Shown here piece after piece: positions 11,706 to 22,765 of a stretch of 64,000 bases of DNA; position 1 is the first letter of the stretch; every line of letters begins with the position of its first letter. The stretch is taken from positions 3,246,001 through 3,310,000 of the forward strand of contig JAKOGI010000002.1 of assembly GCA_029747015.1 (NCBI GenBank), given 5' to 3'. The DNA comes from Carnegiea gigantea (Eukaryota > Streptophyta > Magnoliopsida > Caryophyllales > Cactaceae). The position numbers and the translations under genes were made by a program. Under the pieces are notes generated by a model. That model worked only from the letters and a program-made list of their open reading frames with translations, was not told where the DNA came from and made no database searches.

Positions 11706-12104
11706 ACACCGCAGACTAAACCAAATTGCTTGTGGCTTTCAATGTCGCTTATTCGCTTAGTAGTTTTAACACATTACACATACCATGTAAGTCATCATTA
11801 TCACCGACACAAATTGCAATTTTGCATCACAGACAAAAACACAAAATCTGAAAGGGGACGAAAAATGAACAGAGAAGGCATGAACGAGAATCAACTAATC
11901 AAGGTCTGCTGAACGAGAATTAAAACAGAAAAAAAGCTGAGAAATCATACTTGGACTGAGGGAATCACGGTTTGCTGAATTGGTATGCGACTCTTTGGCA
12001 GTTCAGCGGCAGTTCGACCATTGCTCAGGGCCTGAGGCTTCACGGAATGAATGAATCGGTTGCCTGAGTCGGTGAGTCCTGAGTGCCTGTCTGCCTCAGA
12101 TGGG

Positions 12105-12172
12105 AAGAGAGCGAGAGACAGAGAGATAGAGTGCGAGAGAGCGAGAGACAGAGACAGAGACAGAGAGAGGGA
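12105..12172. repeat. GAGA/GACAGA microsatellite-like tract
   Basis: Runs of GAGAGC, GAGACAGA and GACAGAGA units within the hAT element; on the other strand this is CT-rich. Confidence 0.6.
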
Positions 12173-12739
12173 GGTAGTCAGGTAGAGATGACAAATTGGC
12201 GAGTAGCGATTGAGGCATCACAGGCGTGAGGGACGACTGAGGGTGTCTAGGTCACTGAGGGAGGAGAGTGAGTCGAGTGAGGCAGAGACCAGAAAGCCAA
12301 AGAAGACGAAGACTGAAGAGCTGAGTCGAGTAAAGCACTGCTAGGGTTTGCAAATTGCAAGATGGGTTAAGACTCCTTGGGCAGTTGGGCGTAGGGATGG
12401 GCTGATGGGCATGGGCAGAATGGGGCAGTTGTGCTACGCCTGGCAGATGGGCTTCACCGTTCAGTTCAGCAGCAAGCAAAACACTTTGCATTTAGTAAAA
12501 TTACAATTCGGGTATGGGGCGGGTACGGGTACGGGGCGGGTAATGCTTATACCCGAACCCGAACCCGTACCCGTACCCGTTTTTACTGTACCCGCCCCAT
12601 ACCCGTTTTTAAATTTTTTTTTGTACCCATACCCGCTAAAAACGAGGCGGGTTCAGGGCGGGTTTTTCGAGTTCAGGTATAACTCCCATCCTTACACATA
12701 TTTAATGAATTATGTGTACACAATTTATACCTCTCAACT

Positions 12740-13015
12740 CGCTTTGCTGTGGACAGTACAGCAACACGACGAGGTTGGGTTACACCTATAACACCACTTC
12801 TCATGCTACATTTTGTTGACCCATAGCCCGCTTCACAAAGAAACTACAAATTGCAAATTAAATCATAAGCTTTGTTGGGAAAGCAGGCCATAAAAAACAA
12901 TGATACTATAAAAAGGAAGGGGATTTATCAAGTTCACCTGCGGAACTTAGGTGGTCTTGCCATACCCAGTCTCTCCGCAAATAAAGACAATAATACTTCC
13001 GTTTATATCTTCCAT
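12740..13015 (-). pseudogene. DEAH-box RNA helicase gene fragment (DHX37/ECM16-like) with intron
   Basis: Reading the minus strand from 13015, MEDINGSIIVF leads into the Walker A motif ICGETGYGKTT, then a TAA stop where the family has Gln, then VPQ at 12938. A 94-bp intron follows (12937-12844, GTGAAC...TTGTAG). Exon two (12843-12740) begins FLCEAGYGS and contains GVIGVTQPRRVAVL, helicase motif Ia. The splice is in phase 0 and joins VPQ to FL exactly as in the DEAH family. The fragment starts at the LINE junction and stops at the target duplication, so it belongs to the inserted DNA. It is far too short to function, and the stop lies beside the P-loop. The DHX37/ECM16 subgroup is inferred from the flanking residues. 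Confidence 0.8.
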
Positions 13016-15110
13016 AGGAGATTTTAATGAACTGGTATGTCCGAATGATAAATTAGGGGGACTAGCCCCACACTTCAATAGATTCCAGCGTTTAAACAGA
13101 TTCCTTGCTTGTACCAATGCAAAGAATTTGCAAGTATCAAGAAATTTTTTTACATGGAAGAAAAAAGTACACACCTACATAGTTTACGAACATCTAGATA
13201 GAGCTATAGTTAGAAATGACTAGGCTACTTTATATCCTGATGCCTATAAAATGCATGAGAGTTTCACTTGTTCAGATCATGGGCCTATCATTATGTCAAG
13301 CACCATTCAACGTTCACGAACCAAGGCATTTCCATTTCGATTCCAGAATTTTTGGTGTAAGTACCAAAATGTTAATAAAATAGTCATTAACTCAAGGAAA
13401 ATGAGTCAGACAGGGATTAATATGTTCAAGCTTATGTGAAAACTTAATCATATCAAACTTGAAACCAAAGAATGGGCCAAAAAGCACCTAGGGAACACCT
13501 ATGACAAATTGGCAAAAAATGCTTGCAAAATCGATTATGTAGAAGGAAAACTTATACGGGATCCCAACAGTTATAGGCTAAACTCATGGATGCATCGCCT
13601 CCTAAAACAGAGAGAGAAGCTCCTCCTTTTCAATGAGAAATATTCGGGCAAACTGGCTAGAAAAGAAAAGCTAGTGAATGGAGATAGGAACTCTAAATTT
13701 TTCCAAACAAGAGCTAATACCGTGAGAAAGAAAGAAATGGTTATTAAGATCAAAGATGAATGTGGAATCTAGATTGACAATCAAAAAATGATTGCCGATT
13801 AATTCATTACAGATTATTCTAATAGGTTTAAATCTGCTCATAACACGAGTAGAGTACATCCTGAGTTGGGATTACCCAAACTTTTATCTGAGCTTGATAA
13901 CCAAGAACTCATTAAATTGCCAAATCTAGAGGAAGTAAAAATTGCAATCTTTAGTACCGACTCTAACAAAACCCCAGGGCCTGATAGTTTTCTTGATAAT
14001 ATTCTTTAAAAATTATTGGCATATTATTACAAATGACCTTTTTAACACTGTAACTGAGTTCTTTACGAACGGTAAGATCCTGAAGGAAATCAATCACACC
14101 TTCATGGCACTCATTCCAAAAGTTGCTAACCCTACACAGACAAACCAGTATAGACCCATTAGTCTATGTTCTACTATTTATAAGGTAATTTCAAAGATAC
14201 TGGTCAATAGATTAAAACCCCTTCTTGACAAGTTAGTGTCATCATTTCACAGTGCCTTTACATCGGGAAGATCAATTCATGACAACATTTTACTTACTCA
14301 TGAAATTATACACAAATTTAAAAATATGAAAACAAAGACGGTCTGAATAGCTATCACGTTGGATATAAAAAAGCTTATGACGGAATCGAGCGGGACATTA
14401 TCTTCAAAGTGCTCATGGAAATGGGCTTTCACTCAACATGGATCTCATGGATTAAAGAATGTATATCCTCAGTTTCTTACTCACTAATTGTCAATGACGA
14501 ACCAACACGAGAGAGATCCGACAAGGAGACCCACTCCCTCCTTATCTTTTTATCTTCTGCATGGAAGCCCTTAATCATATGCTTTATCTTCAAGCTAATT
14601 CTAGTAAGTCAGGTATAGGAATTAAGTTAAGCCCTAAGGATATAAAGATTTCGCGTCTACTTTTTGCAGATGATTGCTTCCTTTTTTGTAAAGCAAACTT
14701 AGAAACTTGTAATAAGCTAAAGTAAGTACTTGATCATTTATACATGACATTAGGGCAGCTGATTAACTATAATAAATCTACCTTGACATTCTCCCGCAGT
14801 GCCTCTTCGATCCAAAAACAAATAGTAATTGCTATTCTTAATATCCCATGAAGAGAATCTCTAGACAAATATTTGGGCTGCCCAGTCTTTCAAGGACACC
14901 CCTCGAACACTACATTTCAAGAAATCATTAATAGAGCAACAACAAAATTAGACGACTGGAAGGCTAATTGCTTATCAAAAGCGGCTAGATCAGTTTTGAT
15001 TCAATCTCACCTTGAATCGTTAATTACCAACCCATATAATGCAGTGTTCCCAACTACCCAAGGAAACAACGAACTTCTCAGATAAATGTAATAAAGATTT
15101 CTTTTGAAAA
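13016..15110 (+). pseudogene. LINE endonuclease C-terminus and reverse transcriptase, broken
   Basis: IGDFNE (13015-13032) and SDHGPIIMSS (about 13274-13303) are the closing motifs of the exonuclease-endonuclease-phosphatase domain; its N-terminal part is missing. Downstream, HTFMALIPKV and QYRPISLCSTIYKVISKIL (about 14098-14205) mark the start of the non-LTR reverse transcriptase, followed by SAFTSGRSIHDNIL. The catalytic FADD motif is readable at about 14664-14675. The frame is closed at many points (for example 13749, 14344, 14619, 15083), so no functional enzyme is possible. Confidence 0.8.
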
Positions 15111-15359
15111 AAATCTGACATTGAGAAAGGACTGCCAATGATAGCTTGGGATAAGATTTGCAGGCTTAAAAGTACAGGAGGTCTTGGACTTTGAAAGACA
15201 GAGGCCACTGATAAAGCTTTCCAACGTAAATTGGCATGAAAAAGTCTAACAGGAAGACCTAGTCTATGGGTACAATCTATGACTAAGAAATATCTCCAGA
15301 ACTCTAATTTCCTGACTCATAAACATAAATCAACAGATTCCCCAGTCTGAAAAAGTATT

Positions 15360-16720
15360 TTGAGAAGTCGAGACCTACTCAAATCAAGCATCATATGGAA
15401 TGTTGGTAATGGTCAGCAAATCTCATTTTGGAATGACAATTGGATAGAAAATAGGAACTTAGTCAATATTTTAGATCTTAATGATGAACGTATATCCCAA
15501 TCAAGGGTAAAAGTAAGTGAATTTATTATAAATCAATCACAGTGGAATATTCCGCTTCTTAACTAGGTCCTCAATAACCATCCGATAGTCCACAAAATTA
15601 AAGGAATCCCCATTCCTATGAATGCTACGGAAGACTCTTTCTATTGGAGTCTGAATAGTTATGGTGAATTTTCTATGAAATCCGCAACATGGGTAGCACA
15701 TGGTTTGTATAATCAACAAAGGTCAAAATGGTCATTCAATTGGATTTGGAAAATTGAAACTATGCCTAAAATCAAAATTTTCTTGTGGCAACTATGTCAC
15801 AAAGCGTTACCGGTAAGAGGTAGATTTTTTAGAAGAGGGCTAAACATCGATCCTGTTTGCCCATTTTGTCTTGATGATATTGAATCTGTAGAATATTTGT
15901 TCATGGAGTGTTCAATGATTAAAAAAGTGTGGGAGGCAGCTGATAAGCATCAATGGCTCCCACTCAGTGTTTCGGCGACTGGCTGTCAAAATATGTTGCA
16001 TAGTCTGGATAAGATTCACTCTACACATAATCCAACGGTCAAACAAAAATTTTCATTTTTGTTATGGAGCATATGGAAAGAAAGAAATGCAACAGTGTTC
16101 AAAAATGAAGTCTTCAATGCTCTTGCATGCTTAATGAGAGCCAAAAAAGCGAATGCAGAATGAAGAATCCGAACCTACCTGTTGGTTGATACACTTTTTG
16201 GGGCGCTTCTTCTCCCCCTTCCGCCTCCATCTATTTTGTTAGATGGCACTCTCCTCCTCATGGGCTCGTTAAACTCAATTTTGATGGATCACTCATAAAC
16301 TCCTTAGCGGCTGGAGGCTATATCCTTCACAATTGGATTGGAAGGTTACTTCACGCAGGCTCAACGAACTATGGTACCTCCTCCATTTTAGTTGCAGAGG
16401 CGAGGGCTATACATGATGGATTTTATGCAGCAATACAAGTAGGATATCACAATATAATTGTGGAAGGTGACAACAAAATCGTTATCGAGGCACTACAAGG
16501 GAAAGTTAAGACTCCTTGGCAGATTCGAGGCATCATCAAGGATATTTATACTTGGAAACTTATGGGCATTCATATAATCGCAAACCACGTGTTTAGAGAT
16601 GCTAATATGGCGGCAGATTGGCTTTTCAAATTCGGACATTCGATTACTAACTCTTTTTTTGTTGATTTATGTTTCTCACATGTGCTTCAAGCAATTGTGG
16701 CAGATGATGTAATTGAACGT
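15360..16720 (+). pseudogene. LINE zf-RVT and RNase H region, broken
   Basis: The zf-RVT region is readable at 15618-16163: WIWKIETMPKIKIFLWQ, then CPFCLDDIESVEYLFMEC with the expected paired cysteines. A stop separates it from an RNase H domain at about 16230-16720. That domain keeps all four acidic positions: NFDGS (about 16276), AEARA (about 16396), EGDNK (about 16462) and RDAN (about 16597). The RNase H part is the best preserved piece of the element. Its last frame ends shortly before the A-rich tail. Confidence 0.75.
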
Positions 16721-16809
16721 ACTCTTACGAGAAGAGGCGTTCAACCTTATTATTGTTTCCTCTTTACCTTTGTAAAAAAAAAATAAAATAAAATTTATAC
16801 CTCTCAACT

Positions 16810-17829
16810 AATCTTCTCATCAATATAGTAATTTTATAGTTTAAATCTACTGTATCTTATATGCTCTATTTTATGTGTCACATTCTTCATTTCGTAAAAA
16901 TAATGAGACTCTTAGGAAATCCTCCTAGTAGAAAAGCGCCCAAAAGAAAGTCATGTGCATGGACCGTGAACCCTCCCACGTAACTAATCTCATTTGTGAG
17001 TGAGATTGTGTTAAGTGTTAAAAGAATATAATTATAAAATTGAATTTTCGTAAATTAAATAATGAGAATAATTGTTTGAGCATGAGTGATGGGGTGAAAA
17101 ATCTTGGAATGAAGGGGAACGTATATTGTACACCGGGAAGTATGTTATGTATTCTCACTTGCCAAGAATACATATTTTTTCAGTGTGTATCTGTCATATA
17201 GATAAATTTGAATATATGGTACGTACTGATATGATTGATAGGAGTATGTATAGGCTTTGGAGATGAAGAGACAACTACCCGACCCAATGAATAATAAGTG
17301 CAAATGCCGTTAGCTCAAGGCTGAAGCTTCCATCATCCTCTTCCTTGTTTGTTTAAAAAATTCAATTAACCCACTAGCTGCCCACTCCCTCAATCAATAT
17401 GTGCCACTTTTTTTTTCTTTTCTTTTTTTTTGGTGATAAAGAATACGTAACCACATTTTCGGTTACCTATTACATACGTATTATTTGAGGATAATTATAT
17501 ATGGAAACGAATCCGTGATTATTAAAGTAGTGTAGGCGTTAAGGAACGTGAGTCGTCAATTGATGTTTTCATCTACAGTTTTTTTGTGGTTTCCAAAAAA
17601 ATTAAGGAAGATGAGCCCCAAAAAAAAGGAACTTGCGCATCACAGTCTTTCTACAGATGTCAAGATGCTGGGAGTGCTCTTACACTTCCTTAATCTTTGT
17701 AATTGTAATCAGGCCTTCTGGGCTCGATGGCCGAAGAGCTTCAATCAAAACTTGGGACTGTTTCAAGACTCACGTTTCTCCGCTATCGTTTTGAATCTTT
17801 AATTGTAAATTCAATAACAAGAACAATAC
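16810..17829. other. Intergenic stretch with one copy of a dispersed AT-rich repeat
   Basis: About 17100-17225 resembles 20800-20960 and, inverted, 44395-44545: all share a segment like GTATTCNCACTTG, then ATATTTTTTC, then TGTCATATAGATAA. No gene is supported; the frame around 17548-17802 shows no recognisable protein. Confidence 0.4.
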
Positions 17830-17832
17830 TTA

Positions 17833-19179
17833 GGCCCTATTTGGTGAAAAAAATAAAATGAAATGGAATCAATGAATGATTCATGAGGAATCAATGGTGA
17901 AACTTGAATCCTAAGCTTATGTGTTCGGAGGGAAAAGAAACGAAATCAAGTTTCAATCCTTATAGTTTGACTATAGATTATGGAATGGAGTCAAATATAT
18001 TTTATTTAAAAAAATAATAATGATTAATAATGATTAATAATAACAATAATAGTGATATTAATGATAATGATAATAATAAACATCATTATTACTATTAATA
18101 ATAATTATTAATATTAATAATTATTAATTATTAATTATCATTATTAACATTAAAAATAATTAGTGTTAATATTATTATTAAGTAATATTAATAATTAATA
18201 ACAATAATTTATAATTTATAATGATTATAATTATAACAATTATTAATAGTTGTCAATAACAATAATTAATCATAAGAATTATCAATATTAATAATAATTA
18301 ATAATAATAACTACAAAAATAATTCTTATTAATACAAATAATAATAATCATAATAATTATTAATATTAATATTCATATTATTAATTATTATTAATTATTA
18401 ATATTAATATTAATAATTAATAATAAAAATATTAATTAATATTATCATAATAATTATTAATATTGATATTGATATTAATATTATTAATTATTATTAATTA
18501 TAAATATTATTAATAATATTAATTAATTAAAAAATAATACTTAATAATAATATTAATAATTATTATTATTACTAGGAATAATTAATAAGAATAATTATAA
18601 TTATAATTATTGATTGATATTATTAATTATTGTTAATTATAAATACTACTACTAATAATAAATTGATAATAAAAATAATAATTATTAATCATAATTATAA
18701 TTATTAGTAGTAATAATTAATAATTAGTAGTAATAATTAATAATTATAATCATAATTTTTGTTGTTATTAATCATAATAATAATGATTAATATTATCAAT
18801 AATAATTAGTAATTATAATTATAATTATAAATTAATATTAGTAATAATAATTAATAATAATTATTAATATTAATAATAATAAATAATAATTACAATAACA
18901 CTTATTATTAATGTTAATAATAATATAATAATAATAACAACAACAACAATAATAATAATAATAATAATGACGACGATGACGATAACGATGTTGATTCTAG
19001 AGGGTTGAGGACTTGAACTCCCTTGAAAATGAGAGGGTTCATGTTCCCTAATTTTGGGAGAACTTGGTACCCCTAAATATCAAGTTTTATCCCCTTAAAA
19101 TGCTCACTAAATACAAAAGAGTAGAACTTGATACCTAATGATTCAAGTTCTATTCTATTTTATCTCACCAAATAGCCCC
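17833..19179. mobile_element. PIF/Harbinger-like MITE with expanded AT core
   Basis: The left end GGCCCTATTTGGTGA and the right end, on the other strand, GGGGCTATTTGGTGA form an inverted pair. Both are flanked by TTA (17830-17832 and 19180-19182), the target site preferred by Harbinger/Tourist elements. Within the arms, further similarity includes AAAATGAAATGGAATC against AAAATAGAATAGAACTTG. No transposase is present. Most of the length is a degenerate TAA/ATT tract (18000-18985). Confidence 0.7.
18000..18985. repeat. Degenerate (TAA/ATT)n low-complexity tract, about 1 kb
   Basis: Almost entirely permutations of TAATAATTA, ATTAATAAT and similar, with rare G or C bases, ending in AACAACAACAATAATAATAA and a GACGACGATGACGATAACGATG run. 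It lies wholly inside the Harbinger-like MITE. Confidence 0.85.
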
Positions 19180-19343
19180 TTAATATACATACTTCGCATT
19201 GTTAAACATGAGAGACCAATTCTACTTGACCAAAAAAATAATAATAAATTTGAACAGAAACAAGGGAAGAAATGCAAGCACATAAAATGACTTAAGATTT
19301 TAAATATCATTCTCAATAACAATTGTAGAAGGGGAGTCTTTGA

Positions 19344-19509
19344 GCAAAGGTAGAGTTGTCTCCGTGTGACCAAAAGGTTATGGGTTCAGACTTTGAATCA
19401 GTCGCTGATAAAATCAGGTTAAGGTTACCTGCAATTCACCCATTGGGATATGACCCTTACTCAGACCCTGTGTAGACGTAAGATGTTTGTACACCGAGTT
19501 GCCTTTTTT
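19344..19509 (+). mobile_element. Au-type SINE
   Basis: Matches the remembered pattern of the plant Au SINE: GGTAGAGTTGTCTCCGTGTG near the start (A-box region), GGTTATGGGTTCAGACTTTG (B-box region), then AGGTTAAGGTTACCTGCAAT, CCCTTACTCAGACCCTG and TGTACACCGAGTTGCC, ending in a T-run. It is diverged. No clear target duplication could be delimited. Confidence 0.65.
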
Positions 19510-19510
19510 A

Positions 19511-21499
19511 TTGTCAAACAACAATTGGACATGAAATCTAGAAAAGATGAAAACCAACAAAGTCAATCTCATGATCACAGTCAAATAATTTGGCTTAGCG
19601 TGAACAAGTCCCTTGCTTTCTCTTACAACTTCCATTATTAATTGTTCGAGAGCTGAAATGATTACTTGGATCAAAGTAGCATGAATTAGATTGAAGTAAT
19701 TAGGCTTTTTCTTTTTTTCTTTTCCCCCTCTTCCTCCAAGATAAAAGGTGATAAATTGCTGCAATTTAGCTTCGCTTTGTGCTCTTTTTTTTTTTTTTTT
19801 TTAAAAATACTTTTTAAGAGGGGCCTGATTTCATGAAGATCAGAGGAGAAATCATTTCTATTGAATTGAAAACAGGTTGGAAAGCAGAATTATATTACTT
19901 ACATCTGAAGCTTATTATTACGAGTTATGACCTGCAATGATATTACTGAATTTTGACTACTTTTTAAAGTCTTGTATGTTCATTAGAAAGGAAAATAGGG
20001 AAAAATCTGCTGCTTTTTTAATTACTTATTCATCTTTGCACACAAAAAAAAGAAAAATTAATGTTCAATAAGATTAAGGTTAGATTGATCATTATTTAAG
20101 GCAAGGAAATGGCACCCATTTAACATTGGCAGCAAATGTGAAAAATACCAACCTATAAAATAAGCTCAGTACCAATATTAGACATTTCACAGTTGTCTAT
20201 CACGGAAAGTTCAATTAAAAATATAAGATGTATGTATTAACATAATTAAAAAAATACATATTTTTTGTTATCTATATATACAAAATGATATGAACAGATT
20301 CAATTAGCCAAACAAATAATACACCAAATATTGTCTTTACTTTGAAGTGATAAAGAGTTAAGATTGATATTAGTACTATAGTTTGATAATAATTAAGACG
20401 TGATAATTGTGTTAATCAACTAATCATTAGGATAAGTTATTTAATTGTGCAAGCATCGAGTCATATGCTTAACTTATTACGGGTATGTTCAAAAATTTAG
20501 ACAACCGACTTTCAAATTGAAAAGACTTACATAACAAACAAGTAAAATTAAGTTGGTTCAAAGATTAAGTATTGATGTGATTTAGGTTCAACTCAATGTT
20601 ATATGGATTAGTTGGGAAGTCACTACCAAAACTAATAGGTTTTTTTTTTTTGGGGGGGTTTAAGCTATAATTCTTTGTTAACTTGAATTGAGATATATTT
20701 CATCTTAAAAATTAGAATATAAAATTCACCCAACAGAATTCATCCTTTTCTAAAACTTAAATTCGCAACCTTTATTTAACGAAAATAATTACAGTACTAC
20801 TTCAACGGTAATGTATATCGTATATTTATGAGTATGTATTCCCACTTGTCACATGTATATATTTTTTCGGAGTGTATTTGTCATATAGATAATGTATATA
20901 TTTTTTCATGTATATATAAATAATGTATATATAGATGATGTGTATATTTTTTTTATGTATATATAACTTATAAGAGTATATACTCATAGAAATATAATAT
21001 ATATTGCGGTTTCAACATTTCTGATTTGAGTTAATAGGTACTCTGACGTTAATGTGGCTACCATACAGCCTTTATCATTAACCATGGGAAAACGTTAAAA
21101 GTTGTACAGTAAAAATGCAGAAAATTGAATTGGGCCACATTTATTTGGAAGGAATGAAAGCCAATCAGATTAGTGGCAGATGACAAGACTACATATTGCG
21201 AAGAGGGAACCCAAAATAAATTACATTTTTTCGAAATCGAAAGCAAACCAACAACGCCAAATTCAATGTAGGCCCCTCATTCAGTCGCACCTTTGACCAG
21301 AACAGCACCCACTCCCAAAATTTAAAATAAAAAATAATCCAAAAACCCCCCAAACTAGAGGGTTGGGTAGTAAATGGCGCACGTGTGGGGGTCCTCCCTT
21401 CAGTCAGAATAAATCCCTCCCCTTCCCCATTTTTCCTACCCAACCAAACGCAACCTTATCTGTGTTTTGAGACAGAGAGAGAGAGACCCCATTTTGGCG
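19511..21499. other. Intergenic region upstream of the U-box gene
   Basis: AT-rich and without recognised genes. A second copy of the dispersed AT-rich repeat lies at about 20800-21005 (ATGTATATATTTTTTC units repeated). The last 60 bp before the start codon include a GACAGAGAGAGAGAGAC tract, likely 5' leader of the U-box gene. No convincing TATA box was identified. Confidence 0.4.
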
Positions 21500-22765
21500 A
21501 TGAGAGAGAAAAGAACGGCAATTGAACCGTTGGATGCGGCGGGGCTCCAGATCCCTTACCATTTCCGATGCCCCATATCGCTCGAACTCATGTCCGACCC
21601 GGTCACTGTCTGCACCGGTCAGACCTACGACCGCGCCAGCATCGAATCATGGGTGGCCACCGGGAATACCACGTGTCCGGTCACCCGGGCCCCACTCACC
21701 GACTTCACCCTTATTCCCAACCACACCCTCCGCCGTCTCATTCAGGACTGGTGCGTCGCCAATCGCTCCTTCGGCGTCGAGCGTATTCCCACGCCCAAGC
21801 AGCCGGCCGACCCGTCGTTGATTCGGTCCTTGCTCAACCAGGCCTCCTCCGGTTCGAACCCGGTTCACAACCGCCTCGCCGCCCTGAAGCGGCTCAGAGG
21901 ACTCGCCCGTGACTCCGACAAGAATCGCTCACTCATTGCTTCCCTGAATGCTCGGGGTGTCCTCCTTTCGATTCTGTTCGACGAGTCCTCGTCGTCTGAC
22001 TCGGCCGAGTTGAGCTACGAGTCGCTGGCGGTTTTGTCGATGTTTCCTCCCTCTGATTTGGAATGCGCGGCCATCGCCGCCGATCAGGGCCGGATGGGGT
22101 ACTTGGTGAGCTTGCTCTTCCATCCGACCTCGATTGAGGTCCGGGTCAACTCGGCCGCGTTGATCGAGTACGTTGTCGCCGGCACTAAGTCGTCCGAGAT
22201 GCGGGCGTACATCAGCAATTCGGATGAGATCTTCGTCGGAGTTGTCGGGATTCTGACCAACCCTGTTTCGTACCCGCGCGCCTTGAAGGTGGGCGTGAAG
22301 ACGCTCTTCGCACTCTGCCTGAACAAGCAGCACCGGCACCGAGCGGTGGCGGCGGGTGCGGTGGACGCGCTCATAGGGCGATTATCGGAGCTGGAGAAGT
22401 CCGACTGCGAGAGGGCGCTGGCCACGGTGGAGCTCCTGTGCCGCGTCCCACAGGGGTGCGCGGCGTTTGGGGCCCACGCGCTGACGGTGCCGCTGCTGGT
22501 GAAGACGATCCTGAAGGTGTCGGACAGGGCGACGGAGTACGCCGCCGGTGCGTTGCTGTCGCTGTGCTCGGCGTCGGAGGGGCTACAGAGGGAGGCGGTC
22601 AACGCCGGAGTGTTGACTCAGCTGTTGCTACTGGTGCAAAGCGATTGTACGGAACGCGCGAAGAAGAAGGCCCAGATGTTGTTGAAGCTGCTTCGAGATT
22701 CATGGCCGGAAGACTCCACCGGAAATTCCGATGATTTTAATTGCAGCGACGTTGCCCCCTTCTGA
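21500..22765 (+). CDS. U-box/ARM E3 ubiquitin-protein ligase, PUB25/PUB26 type
   Basis: A single uninterrupted exon of 422 codons gives a 421-aa protein, the usual size for PUB25/26. Residues about 18-92 are the U-box, opening IPYHFRCPISLELMSDPVTV and containing TGQTYDRASIESWV and CPVTRAPL; this domain recruits the ubiquitin-charged E2. The linker keeps the family hallmark IPTPKQPADPSLIRSLL. Residues about 130-400 are leucine/alanine-rich ARM-type repeats for substrate binding. PUB25/26 in Arabidopsis are cytoplasmic ligases acting in immunity and cold signalling; that role here is inferred. The start was placed at the ATG at 21500; the reading frame stays open upstream without another ATG. 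The coding region is markedly GC-richer than its surroundings. No damage was seen. Confidence 0.95.
   Translation: MREKRTAIEPLDAAGLQIPYHFRCPISLELMSDPVTVCTGQTYDRASIESWVATGNTTCPVTRAPLTDFTLIPNHTLRRLIQDWCVANRSFGVERIPTPKQPADPSLIRSLLNQASSGSNPVHNRLAALKRLRGLARDSDKNRSLIASLNARGVLLSILFDESSSSDSAELSYESLAVLSMFPPSDLECAAIAADQGRMGYLVSLLFHPTSIEVRVNSAALIEYVVAGTKSSEMRAYISNSDEIFVGVVGILTNPVSYPRALKVGVKTLFALCLNKQHRHRAVAAGAVDALIGRLSELEKSDCERALATVELLCRVPQGCAAFGAHALTVPLLVKTILKVSDRATEYAAGALLSLCSASEGLQREAVNAGVLTQLLLLVQSDCTERAKKKAQMLLKLLRDSWPEDSTGNSDDFNCSDVAPF

Larger units (their letters stand above)
11025..12694. mobile_element. Non-autonomous hAT transposon carrying a gene fragment
   Basis: The left end TAGGGATGAGCATGG and the right end (other strand) TAAGGATGGGAGTTA form short imperfect inverted termini. 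They are flanked by a perfect 8-bp duplication cacatatt (11017-11024 and 12695-12702), the hallmark of hAT elements. Both subterminal regions (about 11037-11290 and 12510-12680) are dense with GGGCGGGTA / TACCCGTACCC motifs in both orientations. No transposase frame remains. The interior contains an antisense granulin-domain exon (11505-11705) and a GAGA/GACAGA-rich tract (about 12105-12172). Confidence 0.85.
12740..16791 (+). mobile_element. 5'-truncated LINE insertion with captured helicase DNA at its 5' end
   Basis: The insertion is flanked by an 18-bp duplication aatttatacctctcaact (12722-12739 and 16792-16809) and ends in an A-rich tail (about 16773-16791), the signature of target-primed reverse transcription. 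From about 13016 on it encodes, in order, the end of an apurinic-type endonuclease, a non-LTR reverse transcriptase, a zf-RVT zinc-binding region and an RNase H domain, all broken by stops and frameshifts. This is the usual order in plant L1-type LINEs with RNase H. The first 276 bp inside the duplication are not LINE but an antisense piece of a DEAH-box helicase gene. Confidence 0.85.

Noticed and set aside
12947..13174. A single 75-aa minus-strand gene including the P-loop
   Set aside because: Only the part below 13016 is helicase; the rest is the antisense of the LINE endonuclease, so the frame spans a chimeric junction.
18000..18985. Possible replication origin or matrix-attachment region because of extreme AT content
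   Set aside because: The tract is confined to a MITE and consists of simple repeats; no specific motif supports either role.
21467..21499. Extension of the U-box protein by 11 residues upstream
   Set aside because: The extension starts at TTG, not ATG, and translates a GA-repeat leader; the ATG at 21500 gives the family's normal length.
21929..22602. Long minus-strand reading frames opposite the U-box gene
   Set aside because: They mirror the GC-rich coding strand and have no recognisable protein; the plus-strand frame is clearly the gene.
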